Shown: positions 54,415 to 62,852 of the stretch, in pieces
Layout of the letters: every line of letters begins with the position of its first letter
Position numbering within the stretch: position 1 is the first letter of the stretch
Notes under the pieces: generated by a model
What the model was told of the DNA's origin: nothing
The model's input: only the letters and a program-made list of their open reading frames with translations
Databases searched by the model: none
IMG/VR virus record: IMGVR_UViG_3300044641_010328
Location: 1 to 64,000 of that record
Length of the DNA stretch: 64,000 bases
Source: a virus
Reading direction: 5' to 3' (one strand)
Program-made: the position numbers and the translations under genes

Positions 54415-55332
54415 CTATCGAAGATTATCGATGATTTTGGTCAAGTTTTCAACTAGAATCACGCCTTCTTGCCGCTGGAGTGATTTATTGTAAGGCTGAA
54501 TTGGGCTAAATGTCCGAAGTCCATGAGAGGCAAACTCTGCTGCATGCTTTGGCGAGTCATCTACACAGAAGGCAACGTGTCCTGCAAACTTTGACTGGAT
54601 GATCCAGAGGAACTTCTCTCCGCTGAAGGCTACATCATCAAAGTAGAGACCCGAGCTGTGAAGCCATCGTGCTGTGTCAAAGAGGCAGAGAGGATTGTCT
54701 GCAGGGCGTGCTGTCAGGATCTGGACCCAATACCCAAGTCGCTGTAGCTCATGCGTGAATTCGGCTGCATCACTGACAGCCGGAATGTCGCGAAGCTTGC
54801 GCTCTGCTATGAACTCCTTGAAGAGGCGCTCTGTGTTATGCCCTAGATCTTGAGCAGCTGATGCAGCATAGTACTCTGGACAGTCATACGAAATCACTGC
54901 TCCCTTCGTCTCAGCAAGCCACTCAAAGAACGAGCGTCTGAACTCTGCAAGCACATCATCCATGTCAAGGATTGCTACTGGACGACCATCCCAAGACTTC
55001 TTAGACAGGTTATGCCTGAAGTGAAGGTAAGCATCCTTGTCCTCGAAGGCATCAACAAGCTCTTTCTCATTGATGTCCCAGACATTCATGATTGCCATCA
55101 GATATCTGATCACATCAATGCTCTCATACAAGATCTTTGTCCGGTCTGGCATCTTGCGATCCATTCGGTGATCTTTGAAATTGATTGATGATACAAGATC
55201 TGAGATCTCAGAATGCAATTCAAGAGCAAATGATTTTGTCATCTGCTCTTTCTCTACGTCTGTGAATGTCTTGCTATCGAAGAAAAGATTAGAGAATGCA
55301 CGCTGACGATGCAGCATCTCTTTTAGGGTCAC
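54415..55332 (-). CDS. dUTPase/MazG-like plus HAD phosphatase fusion
   Basis: A 305-residue protein, starting at GTG behind GAGGACTAAC. Residues 1-115 are an all-alpha NTP pyrophosphohydrolase-like domain (LELHSEISDLVSS; ESIDVIRYLMAIMNVW). Residues 116-305 are a HAD domain with ILDMDDVLAEF (nucleophile Asp and acid Asp), ILTARP and FCVDDSPKH. The second half is like deoxyribonucleotidase NT5C. One polypeptide could thus hydrolyse a dNTP to dNMP and then to nucleoside, useful for removing dUTP or host nucleotides. Fusion is read directly from sequence; substrate is inferred. Confidence 0.82.
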   Translation of the reverse strand: MTLKEMLHRQRAFSNLFFDSKTFTDVEKEQMTKSFALELHSEISDLVSSINFKDHRMDRKMPDRTKILYESIDVIRYLMAIMNVWDINEKELVDAFEDKDAYLHFRHNLSKKSWDGRPVAILDMDDVLAEFRRSFFEWLAETKGAVISYDCPEYYAASAAQDLGHNTERLFKEFIAERKLRDIPAVSDAAEFTHELQRLGYWVQILTARPADNPLCLFDTARWLHSSGLYFDDVAFSGEKFLWIIQSKFAGHVAFCVDDSPKHAAEFASHGLRTFSPIQPYNKSLQRQEGVILVENLTKIIDNLR

Positions 55333-55341
55333 GTTAGTCCT

Positions 55342-55713
55342 CTAGTATTTACTCTTAATCCTATCGTGAATGATCCTATCTTTATTAACGTACGCCTCAA
55401 AAAGCTCATCAGGCGTAACTCCCATAATAATCAGAAGAGAGAGGAAGTAGTTAAAAGAGTCAACCATCTCCTCCTTGAATGCGGCTCGATCAAAATCGCG
55501 AATCTCTGTCTGTCGATGAGACTTTGCGTTCTTTAGCTCTTGCACTGCCTCAAAGACCTCTTCGACACCACGAAGTGCAAGATCTCTGAGATGTTGCTGT
55601 GTAGCCTTGTTTGTCAGATCGACAGGCATCTCTGGATAGACATCTGGGACCTGCTTCTGCAAGGCTGTCATGAAGTCCTTGCGAAGTTCAAACATTTGAT
55701 CGAGCTTGTCCAA
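55342..55713 (-). CDS. Dimeric dUTPase/MazG-like pyrophosphohydrolase
   Basis: A 123-residue helical protein started at TTG behind AGAGGACTAAA. RGVEEVFEAVQEL and FKEEMVDSFNYFLSLLIIMG give the Glu-x-x-Glu and Glu/Asp metal motifs of the all-alpha NTP pyrophosphohydrolase group, and YVNKDRIIHDR the C-terminal end. Probably prevents dUTP incorporation or trims dCTP. It is next to the fusion protein, whose first domain is of the same fold. Confidence 0.8.
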   Translation of the reverse strand: MDKLDQMFELRKDFMTALQKQVPDVYPEMPVDLTNKATQQHLRDLALRGVEEVFEAVQELKNAKSHRQTEIRDFDRAAFKEEMVDSFNYFLSLLIIMGVTPDELFEAYVNKDRIIHDRIKSKY

Positions 55714-55714
55714 T

Positions 55715-55954
55715 TTAGTCCTCTAGAGACTCAGGTGGAGACATTGCGGCAATTGCAGCAATCATTCGGTTAAGGCTCTCATCAAATTTGCTGAGATAGG
55801 CGGGATCAGGAGAAAGCTGCTCTCGCTCATCGACAACCAGGCGAATCGTCCTGAGGTTGTCAACGATGTCAGTGCCTGATAGAATCGCGATCTGAAGAAG
55901 TCGTGCAATCTGTGAGATTGTGTCATCTGATAGTCCATAAGTCGTTGTTGCCAT
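55715..55954 (-). CDS. Small conserved phage protein
   Basis: A 79-residue helical protein (TYGLSDDTISQIARLLQIAILSG). A similar start is familiar to me from large phages, with no known role. It lies immediately upstream of the TTG-started dUTPase-like gene. Confidence 0.7.
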   Translation of the reverse strand: MATTTYGLSDDTISQIARLLQIAILSGTDIVDNLRTIRLVVDEREQLSPDPAYLSKFDESLNRMIAAIAAMSPPESLED

Positions 55955-55963
55955 TTGTTTTCC

Positions 55964-56767
55964 TTATTTCTGAATTTCTGGGATCCAAAAGGTAGTCCGT
56001 CCGTCCTTCGTCGTCTCTCTCTTTACCTCTCTACCTTCTGGATCCTTGGGCTGATTGTAGACTGCAAAGCGGCGACTGTAATCTCCCTTTTGTCCATCAA
56101 AACCTGAAAATGTGTAGATGGTGGCGCCACCAGTCTCATATGACTTCCTAATAACATTCTTAATCACAGAATTGAGTGTTTTCAACTCATCTTCAGATAA
56201 GGTGTTAGTTTCTCTATGGGGACTGAGTCTGCTAAAATACAAGCATTCAGACTTTAGATAGTTTCCTACTCCGCTAATTACAGACTGATCCATAAGAACT
56301 TCTGCTAGCGTTCTATTCTTCTTCTTAATAGATCTAATAAAGACAGCGTCTGATACATCTTCAGCAAGCATATCTGGACCTAAAGTCTTCAGCTTCGCTG
56401 CCAGCGAATCTTTTTTGTCAATTAGTTTTAATGTGCCGAAGTTTCTCATATCATTGAAGTAGATCTCTCCTCCGTCGTCCAAATCAAACTGAATCCTGCT
56501 GTGCTTTCTCTCAACAGCTGACCAGCTTCCAGTCATTCCTAAAGTGTTGAAAATATGCATCCCATTGTCAAGACTGATGTAGATGAATTTTCCCTTACAG
56601 CCAACTTCAGAAACTTTGACATTCAGAAAATGATTCAGACTTTCCCATCCTTCAGGATTCTTCTTTGTGTAGCGTCCTGATAGAATTCTCATATCAGAAA
56701 TCTTCTTGTTCAAGATTCTTTCACGAATCCCGTCAGATACAACTTTTACCTCTGGGCCCTCTGGCAC
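55964..56767 (-). CDS. Fpg/Nei-family DNA glycosylase, zincless
   Basis: A 267-residue protein with N-terminal PEGPEVKVV (catalytic Pro2/Glu3), GMTGSWSAV, and the helix-2-turn-helix VISGVGNYLKSE. The C-terminal zinc finger is replaced by a Cys-free beta hairpin (FAVYNQPKDPEGR then DGRTTFW), a 'zincless' finger as in NEIL1 and some viral enzymes; the Arg is kept. Activity: excision of oxidised bases with AP lyase. It lies beside the MBD4-like glycosylase. Confidence 0.9.
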   Translation of the reverse strand: MPEGPEVKVVSDGIRERILNKKISDMRILSGRYTKKNPEGWESLNHFLNVKVSEVGCKGKFIYISLDNGMHIFNTLGMTGSWSAVERKHSRIQFDLDDGGEIYFNDMRNFGTLKLIDKKDSLAAKLKTLGPDMLAEDVSDAVFIRSIKKKNRTLAEVLMDQSVISGVGNYLKSECLYFSRLSPHRETNTLSEDELKTLNSVIKNVIRKSYETGGATIYTFSGFDGQKGDYSRRFAVYNQPKDPEGREVKRETTKDGRTTFWIPEIQK

Positions 56768-56781
56768 GTAACCTCCTAATT

Positions 56782-57204
56782 TTATTGACTATTTACCCAT
56801 CGCCAGTAATTCTTCAGCGCACCGTCCTTGGGCTCTGGAATCTTTGACCACGCATGATTACAGAAGATCTTGTATGCTGCAGCAGCGTAATCTCCGATCC
56901 CATACAGATCTTTCGGATCTCTCTTATCCCACGTCAGATAGTCCTGTGACATCTTGACAAGAGTCTTGCTTCTCCGATCTCCGAGACCAAGATCCTTGAT
57001 TAGATCTCTGACTTCTTCAGTGCTTGCATTCGCAGCGTCCTTTGCAGTTGGCCACCGATCAAAGAACTGCCACATAAGTGGTTCAGCTTCGACACGCTTT
57101 GTCAGATTGCAGAAAATACAAACAACAAAAACACGCCAAGGATCATCCTGGACGTGTTCTTGAATGAGGTTGTAGGGTGAACGCGGTGCGTGCATACCAT
57201 ACAA
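56782..57204 (-). CDS. HhH-GPD DNA glycosylase, MBD4-like
   Basis: A 140-residue protein matching the catalytic domain of MBD4-type glycosylases: LIQEHVQDDPWRVFVVCIF, LTKRVEAEPLMWQFF, DLYGIGDYAAAAYKIF (helix-hairpin-helix GIG) and PEPKDGALKNY with the catalytic Asp. MBD4 removes T or U mispaired with G. Good fit to a phage with deaminase and dUTPase genes. The zinc/Fe-S tail of EndoIII is absent. Confidence 0.87.
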   Translation of the reverse strand: MYGMHAPRSPYNLIQEHVQDDPWRVFVVCIFCNLTKRVEAEPLMWQFFDRWPTAKDAANASTEEVRDLIKDLGLGDRRSKTLVKMSQDYLTWDKRDPKDLYGIGDYAAAAYKIFCNHAWSKIPEPKDGALKNYWRWVNSQ

Positions 57205-57255
57205 TAAAGCAAAAATAAACGTTTTACAAGTCGAGACTCGCTAGACGCTCTTAGA

Positions 57256-57513
57256 TCACTTCTTTAAAAGTGTTCCTGCCCATTTTGGTGCTTGTCCAAC
57301 GTAAACCTTGAGAGCGTACTTATGAGCTTGACGTCTACCTTGATCTTTCTCTTTCATCGCATGATGCACAACAGAGCTGTAGATTGACTTGAATCGACGA
57401 TGCTCTTTGTCAATATCATCTTCATTTCTGTCTGATTTTTCAAGCAGAACTCTAAAGAATCTTATCACTCTGCTTGTGATCTTATCAGGCTTTGGCGCGT
57501 ACTTCGATGGCAT
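57256..57513 (-). CDS. Small basic protein
   Basis: An 85-residue, strongly basic protein (KPDKITSRVIRFFRVLLEKS; RRQAHKYALKVYVG). No motif known. It could bind nucleic acid. The start site has no strong ribosome signal that I can confirm. Confidence 0.6.
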   Translation of the reverse strand: MPSKYAPKPDKITSRVIRFFRVLLEKSDRNEDDIDKEHRRFKSIYSSVVHHAMKEKDQGRRQAHKYALKVYVGQAPKWAGTLLKK

Positions 57514-57522
57514 AAATCCTAA

Positions 57523-57777
57523 CTATCGATGCCTGCCGCAGTGAATGTGTCCATCTCTGTGTCGGTGGCAATCTCTAGCTGGAGCAGGCGGAGATACGTG
57601 ACGAATTTGTGCTGGAGCCCATCGTCCTGGAACCCAGTATCCCCATCGATCATAGTGACCTGGCACCCAGCGCGAGGCTGGAGCTGTGTACACGACAACC
57701 TGAGCGTAATGTGCCGGTGGATGCTCAACAGGGTGAGCGTGTGCCATGCAAGCAAAGAGAAGTCCAACTAAAAACAT
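57523..57777 (-). CDS. Small exported protein with WVPGHY repeat
   Basis: An 84-residue protein with ATTAGGAGGCAAA before the ATG. MFLVGLLFACMAHA is a signal peptide. The mature part has two W-x-P-G-x-x units (RWVPGHYDRWGYWVPGRW) and a His/Arg-rich end. Such repeats occur in short exported proteins of proteobacteria, so it is probably of host origin. The competing reading frame at 57519-57767 is a shadow without signal or ribosome site. Confidence 0.72.
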   Translation of the reverse strand: MFLVGLLFACMAHAHPVEHPPAHYAQVVVYTAPASRWVPGHYDRWGYWVPGRWAPAQIRHVSPPAPARDCHRHRDGHIHCGRHR

Positions 57778-57818
57778 TTTGCCTCCTAATATTAATACCG
57801 GCTAAGCCAGCAAAATAT

Positions 57819-58451
57819 TCAATAGCCAAATGCTTCAATTGTGTCTCGGAATGGGTTTCCTGGAATTTCTTTGACCTGACTTAGCATGTCCTCTGCAAGC
57901 CAGCAAATCTCTCTCTGTGCATCTGGCTTCAATCGAAGCCCAAGAAAATGCGAGAATGATCGCCAGTTGAACATAACGTCCATTGTGATCTGATTTCCAT
58001 ATGGAAGGTAGAAACGTGCAGATTCCTTTGCTCGCTTCCTGCTCATTCCGCCATCAACAAGGCGCCTGAGTGTGTCATGATATCGCATGATTGCGTCTTC
58101 CATGAAGGCAATGTACCGAGACTGCTCTTCCAGGGGCCAATCTTTGGGAAGATAGTACTTGTCATCCTTCAGCTCCTTGTACCTCGCTGACTCAGCATTG
58201 ATTGAGACGCCAATTCTATGCTTTAGTAGCTGAATGTGCGTTGCACAGTCGACAGTTGCGAGAAAGTGCAAAGAGCTTTTCTCAAATGGCGTCTCGTGAC
58301 CATTTTCAGCCAGCATCCTTAGAAGCGCCGGAATTCTTTCATGCTTTTCAGGTGTAAGATCTCGGCTTGTGCTTGTCCACGCTGATAGCGCATGAACATC
58401 ATCGCCGCCGTACCACCCGACTAGCTCAACCTTGTTTTCTTGAAATGACAC
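57819..58451 (-). CDS. thyX: Flavin-dependent thymidylate synthase (ThyX)
   Basis: A 210-residue protein started at GTG behind GAGGATTAGAA. The signature is LLKHRIGVSINAESARYKEL, with Lys in place of the first Arg of RHR. HLLATVDCATHI and YGNQITMDVMFNWRSF complete the fold. Reaction: methylation of dUMP to dTMP using methylene-tetrahydrofolate and FAD/NADPH. Overlaps the DUF2061-like membrane protein. Confidence 0.9.
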   Translation of the reverse strand: MSFQENKVELVGWYGGDDVHALSAWTSTSRDLTPEKHERIPALLRMLAENGHETPFEKSSLHFLATVDCATHIQLLKHRIGVSINAESARYKELKDDKYYLPKDWPLEEQSRYIAFMEDAIMRYHDTLRRLVDGGMSRKRAKESARFYLPYGNQITMDVMFNWRSFSHFLGLRLKPDAQREICWLAEDMLSQVKEIPGNPFRDTIEAFGY

Positions 58452-58656
58452 TTCTAATCCTCTCTCTAATGTTTTTATCCCAGATTAGCTCAAAGATCCA
58501 TTGCAAAAACGTGAGTGACAAACCTGACACAAGCACCATGGTTGAAGAAACCAAAATGTCGCCGGTAAACAGATAAGTCACCCATGTTCCAAATAGCATT
58601 GAGAATGCACGCCACACAGCTGTCTTGATGAGGAGCTCAATACTATTTGAATCCAT
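58426..58656 (-). CDS. DUF2061-like membrane protein
   Basis: A 76-residue protein started at 58656, overlapping the glutamine synthetase stop (TGATG). Sequence KTAVWRAFSMLFGTWVTYLF then LVSSTMVLVSGLSLTFLQW gives two membrane spans and a basic C-terminal end, in the arrangement of DUF2061. Found in bacteria and some phages, role unknown. Confidence 0.75.
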   Translation of the reverse strand: MDSNSIELLIKTAVWRAFSMLFGTWVTYLFTGDILVSSTMVLVSGLSLTFLQWIFELIWDKNIRERIRSVISRKQG

Positions 58657-59672
58657 CAAGATGCTTCCAGGAGCAGCCTTGTCACTGTGTAAGGATCCAT
58701 GTTGGCACATGGACGTCTATCTTCGAAATATCCGCATCCTGCCTTTGAAACGTGAAGCGGGATTCTAATAGAAGCACCTCGATCGGAAACACCGCACCTA
58801 AATTCCTTGTAAGAGCATGTCTCGTGTTGTCCTGTTAGGCGCTGCTCAATTCCGTGGCCATAATACGGAATATAGTCGTCATGCAATCGCCGGAGTATGC
58901 TTAGAATTCGATCGATCTCTGCCATTCCTCCTTCCTCATCGCGCGTTGCGGCTGTTGACCAGTTTGTGTGAGCGCCTGCTCCATTGAGCTCGCGAACAGG
59001 CTTTGGATCTAGCTTGGCATTTATTCCGTAGTCCTCTCCTATCCGGTAGAGGAGCCACCTTGCAAGCCACAGATGGTCAGACACGACAACGGGATCACCT
59101 GTTCCAATCTGGAACTCCCATTGACCAGGCATAACCTCAGCATTGACACCGCAAATCATGAGCTCAGCATCCATGCAGGCTTTCATGTGCGCCTCTACGA
59201 GATCTCTTCCGCACACCTCGTCAGCGCCTACACCGCAGTAGTAGGGCCCCTGCTGTGGTGGGTAACCTCCCGTAGGCCATCCTAGTGGAGTTCCACCTCT
59301 AAAAAGTGTATACTCCTGTTCAATTCCGCATAATGGAATCTTTGATCCCTTTCGCTCCATTAGCCTGACCAGGTGATGTCGTGTGTTAGTTCGATGGGGA
59401 GTTCCGTCTGCATTGTAGACTTCACACAGAACTAGAATTGCAGGCCTTTCCTTTGATCGAATTGGATCCTTACAGAATGAGACAGGAAATAGAATGCAAT
59501 CACTCTTGTCACCGGGAGCCTGTCCTGTCGATGATCCATCAAATGTCCACTGTGGAACATCAGATATTGATAGCTTTTCTCCTGAAAATGGAAAAATCTT
59601 GGTCTTGCTTCTTAGCTTGGACGTGGGTGTAGTCCCGTCTATCCAGATGTACTCTGCGATTATGTTTACCAT
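58656..59672 (-). CDS. glnII: Glutamine synthetase, type II (eukaryotic-type)
   Basis: A 338-residue GSII. QWTFDGSSTGQAPGDKSD (early loop), CGIEQEYTLFRGG (metal Glu), GPYYCGVGAD, VMPGQWEFQIG, NGAGAHTNWST, GQHETCSYKEF and GASIRIPLHV, EDRRPCANMDPY are all present, so ATP, ammonia and metal sites look complete. GSII differs from bacterial GlnA in having about 340 residues and no adenylylation loop. Reaction: glutamate plus ammonia plus ATP to glutamine, feeding nucleotide synthesis. An auxiliary metabolic gene. Confidence 0.93.
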   Translation of the reverse strand: MVNIIAEYIWIDGTTPTSKLRSKTKIFPFSGEKLSISDVPQWTFDGSSTGQAPGDKSDCILFPVSFCKDPIRSKERPAILVLCEVYNADGTPHRTNTRHHLVRLMERKGSKIPLCGIEQEYTLFRGGTPLGWPTGGYPPQQGPYYCGVGADEVCGRDLVEAHMKACMDAELMICGVNAEVMPGQWEFQIGTGDPVVVSDHLWLARWLLYRIGEDYGINAKLDPKPVRELNGAGAHTNWSTAATRDEEGGMAEIDRILSILRRLHDDYIPYYGHGIEQRLTGQHETCSYKEFRCGVSDRGASIRIPLHVSKAGCGYFEDRRPCANMDPYTVTRLLLEAS

Positions 59673-59679
59673 TTTTCAC

Positions 59680-60282
59680 CTATTCAAACTTGTACTTCAC
59701 ATCAACATTGATCTTCATGTCTGGAAGTCGAACATGATTTGCTAGACCGTGACTTAGCGCTTCATTTGCATCAAGATACCAGTCAGCATGGCTCTTTTCA
59801 TGAATAATGTTGAGGAAATATTCGGGCTCCTTTCCGCAGTTGGCTGCCATCATTCGATATACTTTCTGATTTAGGCGCTCTGCCTCCTTTGAGTCAGCCT
59901 TGATATCCTCAATCTTTCCAATGGCGCCAGATGAAACATCGTGAATCATGATGGTGGCATCGGGATCCATAAACCTATATCCCTGTGTCCCAAAGGAAAA
60001 CAGGATAGCGCCACAGCTCATTGCCTTGCCTTCAACAATTGTTGCAACAGCTGTCCGGGACGACTTGATATTCCCAATCATTGACATGAGAGAATAGACC
60101 TGGCCGCCATAAGAATCAATGATGATTGGAATGACAGGCTGACCTGTTGACTGTGCCAAGGACATCTGCTGTGCAAATTCCTTGGCGGAGTCTTCATCGA
60201 ACTTATTGACCCGAATTACAACAGGGCTGGATCGAAGCTCAATTTCCTTGACGAGGGGAGACACACACGTGATTATGTTCAT
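59680..60282 (-). CDS. ClpP-like serine protease
   Basis: A 200-residue protein of the Clp protease fold: IDSYGGQVYSLM, GKAMSCGAILFS with the probable nucleophile Ser, and MIHDVSSG with the His. The N-terminal pore part is short, and the Ser is in MSCGA rather than the usual MAAS(M/G)GA. There is no ClpX-like ATPase nearby. Some T4-like and lambdoid phages use ClpP-fold proteases to mature the prohead. Since targeting-tag-like proteins abound here, this could be that enzyme or a host-protein protease. Confidence 0.82.
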   Translation of the reverse strand: MNIITCVSPLVKEIELRSSPVVIRVNKFDEDSAKEFAQQMSLAQSTGQPVIPIIIDSYGGQVYSLMSMIGNIKSSRTAVATIVEGKAMSCGAILFSFGTQGYRFMDPDATIMIHDVSSGAIGKIEDIKADSKEAERLNQKVYRMMAANCGKEPEYFLNIIHEKSHADWYLDANEALSHGLANHVRLPDMKINVDVKYKFE

Positions 60283-60317
60283 GGATACAAAGATACCACG
60301 TGTGTGGCTGTTTTATC

Positions 60318-62804
60318 CTACCCGCACTTGGAGTATGAGCAATTCTTGCAAGAAAGGCATCCTTCCTGGTACACGAGCTCGGTATTTCCACATTGCGGAC
60401 AGCCTTTCTCTGAGGATGCTGTTCCATCCTTGATGTAACCCTTTAGAACCCGGGCAATGACCCGAGCAAAGGAGAACATGTCGCTGCTCTTGTCCTTCTG
60501 TAGCTGCTCAACAACGTAATGAAGAGGAACCTCATGGCGTAGAGCAAGAGATACAGTCCGAGAAAAAGCGCCTTGTGTTGGATTATTGAAGAGGTTGATG
60601 ATGTCCTTGAAAACAAGATTTTCATCATCTCCAACAGGAACATGAAGATTGTACGTTGTTATTCCGTCACGCTTCCCGTTCTTTATGAGCATGCCTGACT
60701 TGTACTTCTTTGGGATTTCAATATTCTCAGGAATCCCGCAGAATACCTCGTAAGGCTTTCCGTCGTTGAGCCCTACAAGAACAAGCCAGGATTCAGAGAT
60801 ATCTCCGTTCCTAACATTGGCACGGTGAATATCGCACGGCAATGACTTTGAACGCTTTGGAATAAGCCTGCCGTCTTCCGGCTTCTTCTCCTTCTTTGGC
60901 TCATCAGCAGCTACAAGAACTCCTGTTCGACATCCGTCCCTGTATACCGTGAACCCCTTGCAACCGGACTTCCACGCCTGAAGGTAGACATCGTTGACTG
61001 TCTCACGAGTCGCAGAGTTCGGGAGGTTGCAGGTCTTGGAGATCGAGTGATCGATCCACTCCTGCGCAACTGCCTGGATCTCTACGGACTTCATCCAGTC
61101 GATGTCATTGGCAGTTCCGCCCCAGTATGGGCTCTCCTTCGGGTCAGTCTTGCCTGTGACGTCCATCCACTTCTTGAACCAGTGGTGATAGACCGTGTAC
61201 TCCTGCCACTTGTCTCCCAAGGGATCCACGAAGTCAACTCTGGATGTGAGGTCGCCCTGCGTGATCTTGCGGCGGCGCTTGTAGGAGAGGAGGAAGGCGG
61301 GCTCGATGCCGGATGTCGTACGGGTAAGACAAGAGACAGAACCGACCGGAGCGGTGGTGGTGAGGGCGATGTTACGACGACCTGTTTCCTTCCACATCTT
61401 GGTGTAATCACCATTGCAAGAGGTGATCACCTTCTTCAGGTAGACGTGGTCCTTCTCCTTCTCGTAGTCCCACACAGGGAATGCTCCGCGCTCTTTCGCC
61501 ATGATGAGAGAGGATCGGTGAGCACCAACTGCGAGCGCCTTATAGATCTCTCTGGTGATGTCGATGGAACAGTTATCACCATAGCGTGCATTGAGAGCCG
61601 CGATTGCATCTCCAAGCCCTGTCACTCCGAGGCCTGTGCGACGACCGTTAGTCCCTGCAGCTCGAATCTTTTCCCACAAGTCCCGCTCGATCTGCTTCAC
61701 ATGCTTTGGCTGTGGATCTTTCTCAATCTTCTCAAGAATGCGATCAACGCACTCAACTTCAAGATCGACAAGGTCATCCATCAGCCGCTGCGCCTTCATC
61801 ACGACTGTGTTGAAACGATCGAAGTCAAAACGAGCATTATCAGTGAAGGGATCCTTCACGAAAGAAGTGAGATTGACGACCATGAGACGACATGAATCGT
61901 ATGGACTGAGGGGAATCTCACCGCAAGGGTTCGTGGAGATTGTCTTGTAACCGACATCGCGGTAGCAATCGACGATACCATGATTGACCACTGTATCCCA
62001 AAAGAGGGCACCGGGTTCTGCAGAGGCCCAAGCAGCATCGACGAACTTGTCCCATACCTGCTTCGCGTCGATCATCTTCACAATTTCAGCGTCTTCTGGG
62101 TGAGCCTCGACTGGCCACCGAAGGCAGAAGCCAACGTTGCTCTCGACCGCCTGCATGAATTCGTCGGTGAACCGGATCGAGATGTTGGCACCTGTGACCT
62201 TCTTCAGGTCGCGCTTGATGTCGATGAATGTCTCGATCTCCGGGTGGCGACAGTCAATGGTGAGCATGAGTGCGCCACGACGTCCACCCTGCGCCACCTC
62301 GCGCGTGGAATTGGAGAACCTCTCCATGAAAACACCAATACCGTCCGTGGTCCGAGCAGCATTGGACGTAGGCTGCCCCTTCGGGCGTATGGTTGAGATG
62401 TCAAACCCGACCCCTCCGCGCCGCTTCATGATCTGGACCTGCTCCTGATCTGTGAAGAGAATACCTGCGTAGCTATCATGGGGCTGGTCAACCACAAAGC
62501 AGTTTGAGAGAGACTGCAGCTGATGTGGATTTCCGATTCCTGACATCGGTGACCCCTGCGGAACTACATCAGCAAAGTTCTTGAGCAGGCTGTAAATTTC
62601 TTCCTCGCTCATCGGATTTGGATACTTTGCCTCAATTCTTGCAAACTCGCTTGCAAGACGACGGTGCATCATGTCAGGGTTTGTTTCTAAAAGATGATCA
62701 CCATCCCTTAGAGCGTATTTCATAAAAACATCGGGTGCTAGCTCATCACCTTCGAAGTACTCGTTTGTCTCTCGAAGGGCCCGATCTTTGACTGACTCAG
62801 ACAT
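60318..62804 (-). CDS. nrdJ: Ribonucleotide reductase, class II (B12-dependent)
   Basis: An 828-residue protein behind AGGAGCTGTAA. LQSLSNCFVV and STNPCGEIPLSPYDSCRL are the substrate and radical Cys sites. GGVGFDIST and RRGALMLTIDCRHPE are effector/active-site motifs; TTAPVGSVS is the phosphate loop. C-terminal CPQCG...CLSCKNC is a Cys-rich zinc end. This is adenosylcobalamin-dependent NrdJ: reduces rNDPs without needing oxygen or a second subunit. It suits phages in B12-using hosts. No intein or intron interrupts it. Confidence 0.93.
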   Translation of the reverse strand: MSESVKDRALRETNEYFEGDELAPDVFMKYALRDGDHLLETNPDMMHRRLASEFARIEAKYPNPMSEEEIYSLLKNFADVVPQGSPMSGIGNPHQLQSLSNCFVVDQPHDSYAGILFTDQEQVQIMKRRGGVGFDISTIRPKGQPTSNAARTTDGIGVFMERFSNSTREVAQGGRRGALMLTIDCRHPEIETFIDIKRDLKKVTGANISIRFTDEFMQAVESNVGFCLRWPVEAHPEDAEIVKMIDAKQVWDKFVDAAWASAEPGALFWDTVVNHGIVDCYRDVGYKTISTNPCGEIPLSPYDSCRLMVVNLTSFVKDPFTDNARFDFDRFNTVVMKAQRLMDDLVDLEVECVDRILEKIEKDPQPKHVKQIERDLWEKIRAAGTNGRRTGLGVTGLGDAIAALNARYGDNCSIDITREIYKALAVGAHRSSLIMAKERGAFPVWDYEKEKDHVYLKKVITSCNGDYTKMWKETGRRNIALTTTAPVGSVSCLTRTTSGIEPAFLLSYKRRRKITQGDLTSRVDFVDPLGDKWQEYTVYHHWFKKWMDVTGKTDPKESPYWGGTANDIDWMKSVEIQAVAQEWIDHSISKTCNLPNSATRETVNDVYLQAWKSGCKGFTVYRDGCRTGVLVAADEPKKEKKPEDGRLIPKRSKSLPCDIHRANVRNGDISESWLVLVGLNDGKPYEVFCGIPENIEIPKKYKSGMLIKNGKRDGITTYNLHVPVGDDENLVFKDIINLFNNPTQGAFSRTVSLALRHEVPLHYVVEQLQKDKSSDMFSFARVIARVLKGYIKDGTASSEKGCPQCGNTELVYQEGCLSCKNCSYSKCG

Positions 62805-62823
62805 TTACAGCTCCTTGGGAATC

Positions 62824-62852
62824 ATTATACCCGAACTACTTACCGTTAATCT
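62824..62852 (-). promoter_or_regulatory. Possible weak promoter upstream of nrdJ
   Basis: TATAAT at 62829-62824 preceded by GATTAA at 17 nt, ending near the nrdJ ribosome site. The upstream box does not match the CGTG element of the other sites, and it overlaps the end of the helicase gene. Low confidence. Confidence 0.3.

Noticed and set aside
57519-57767. 82-codon frame overlapping the WVPGHY protein
   Set aside because: The other frame has a signal peptide and a strong AGGAGG site.
60318-62804. Intein or intron in nrdJ
   Set aside because: Motifs run in order with no insertion and the length fits the family.
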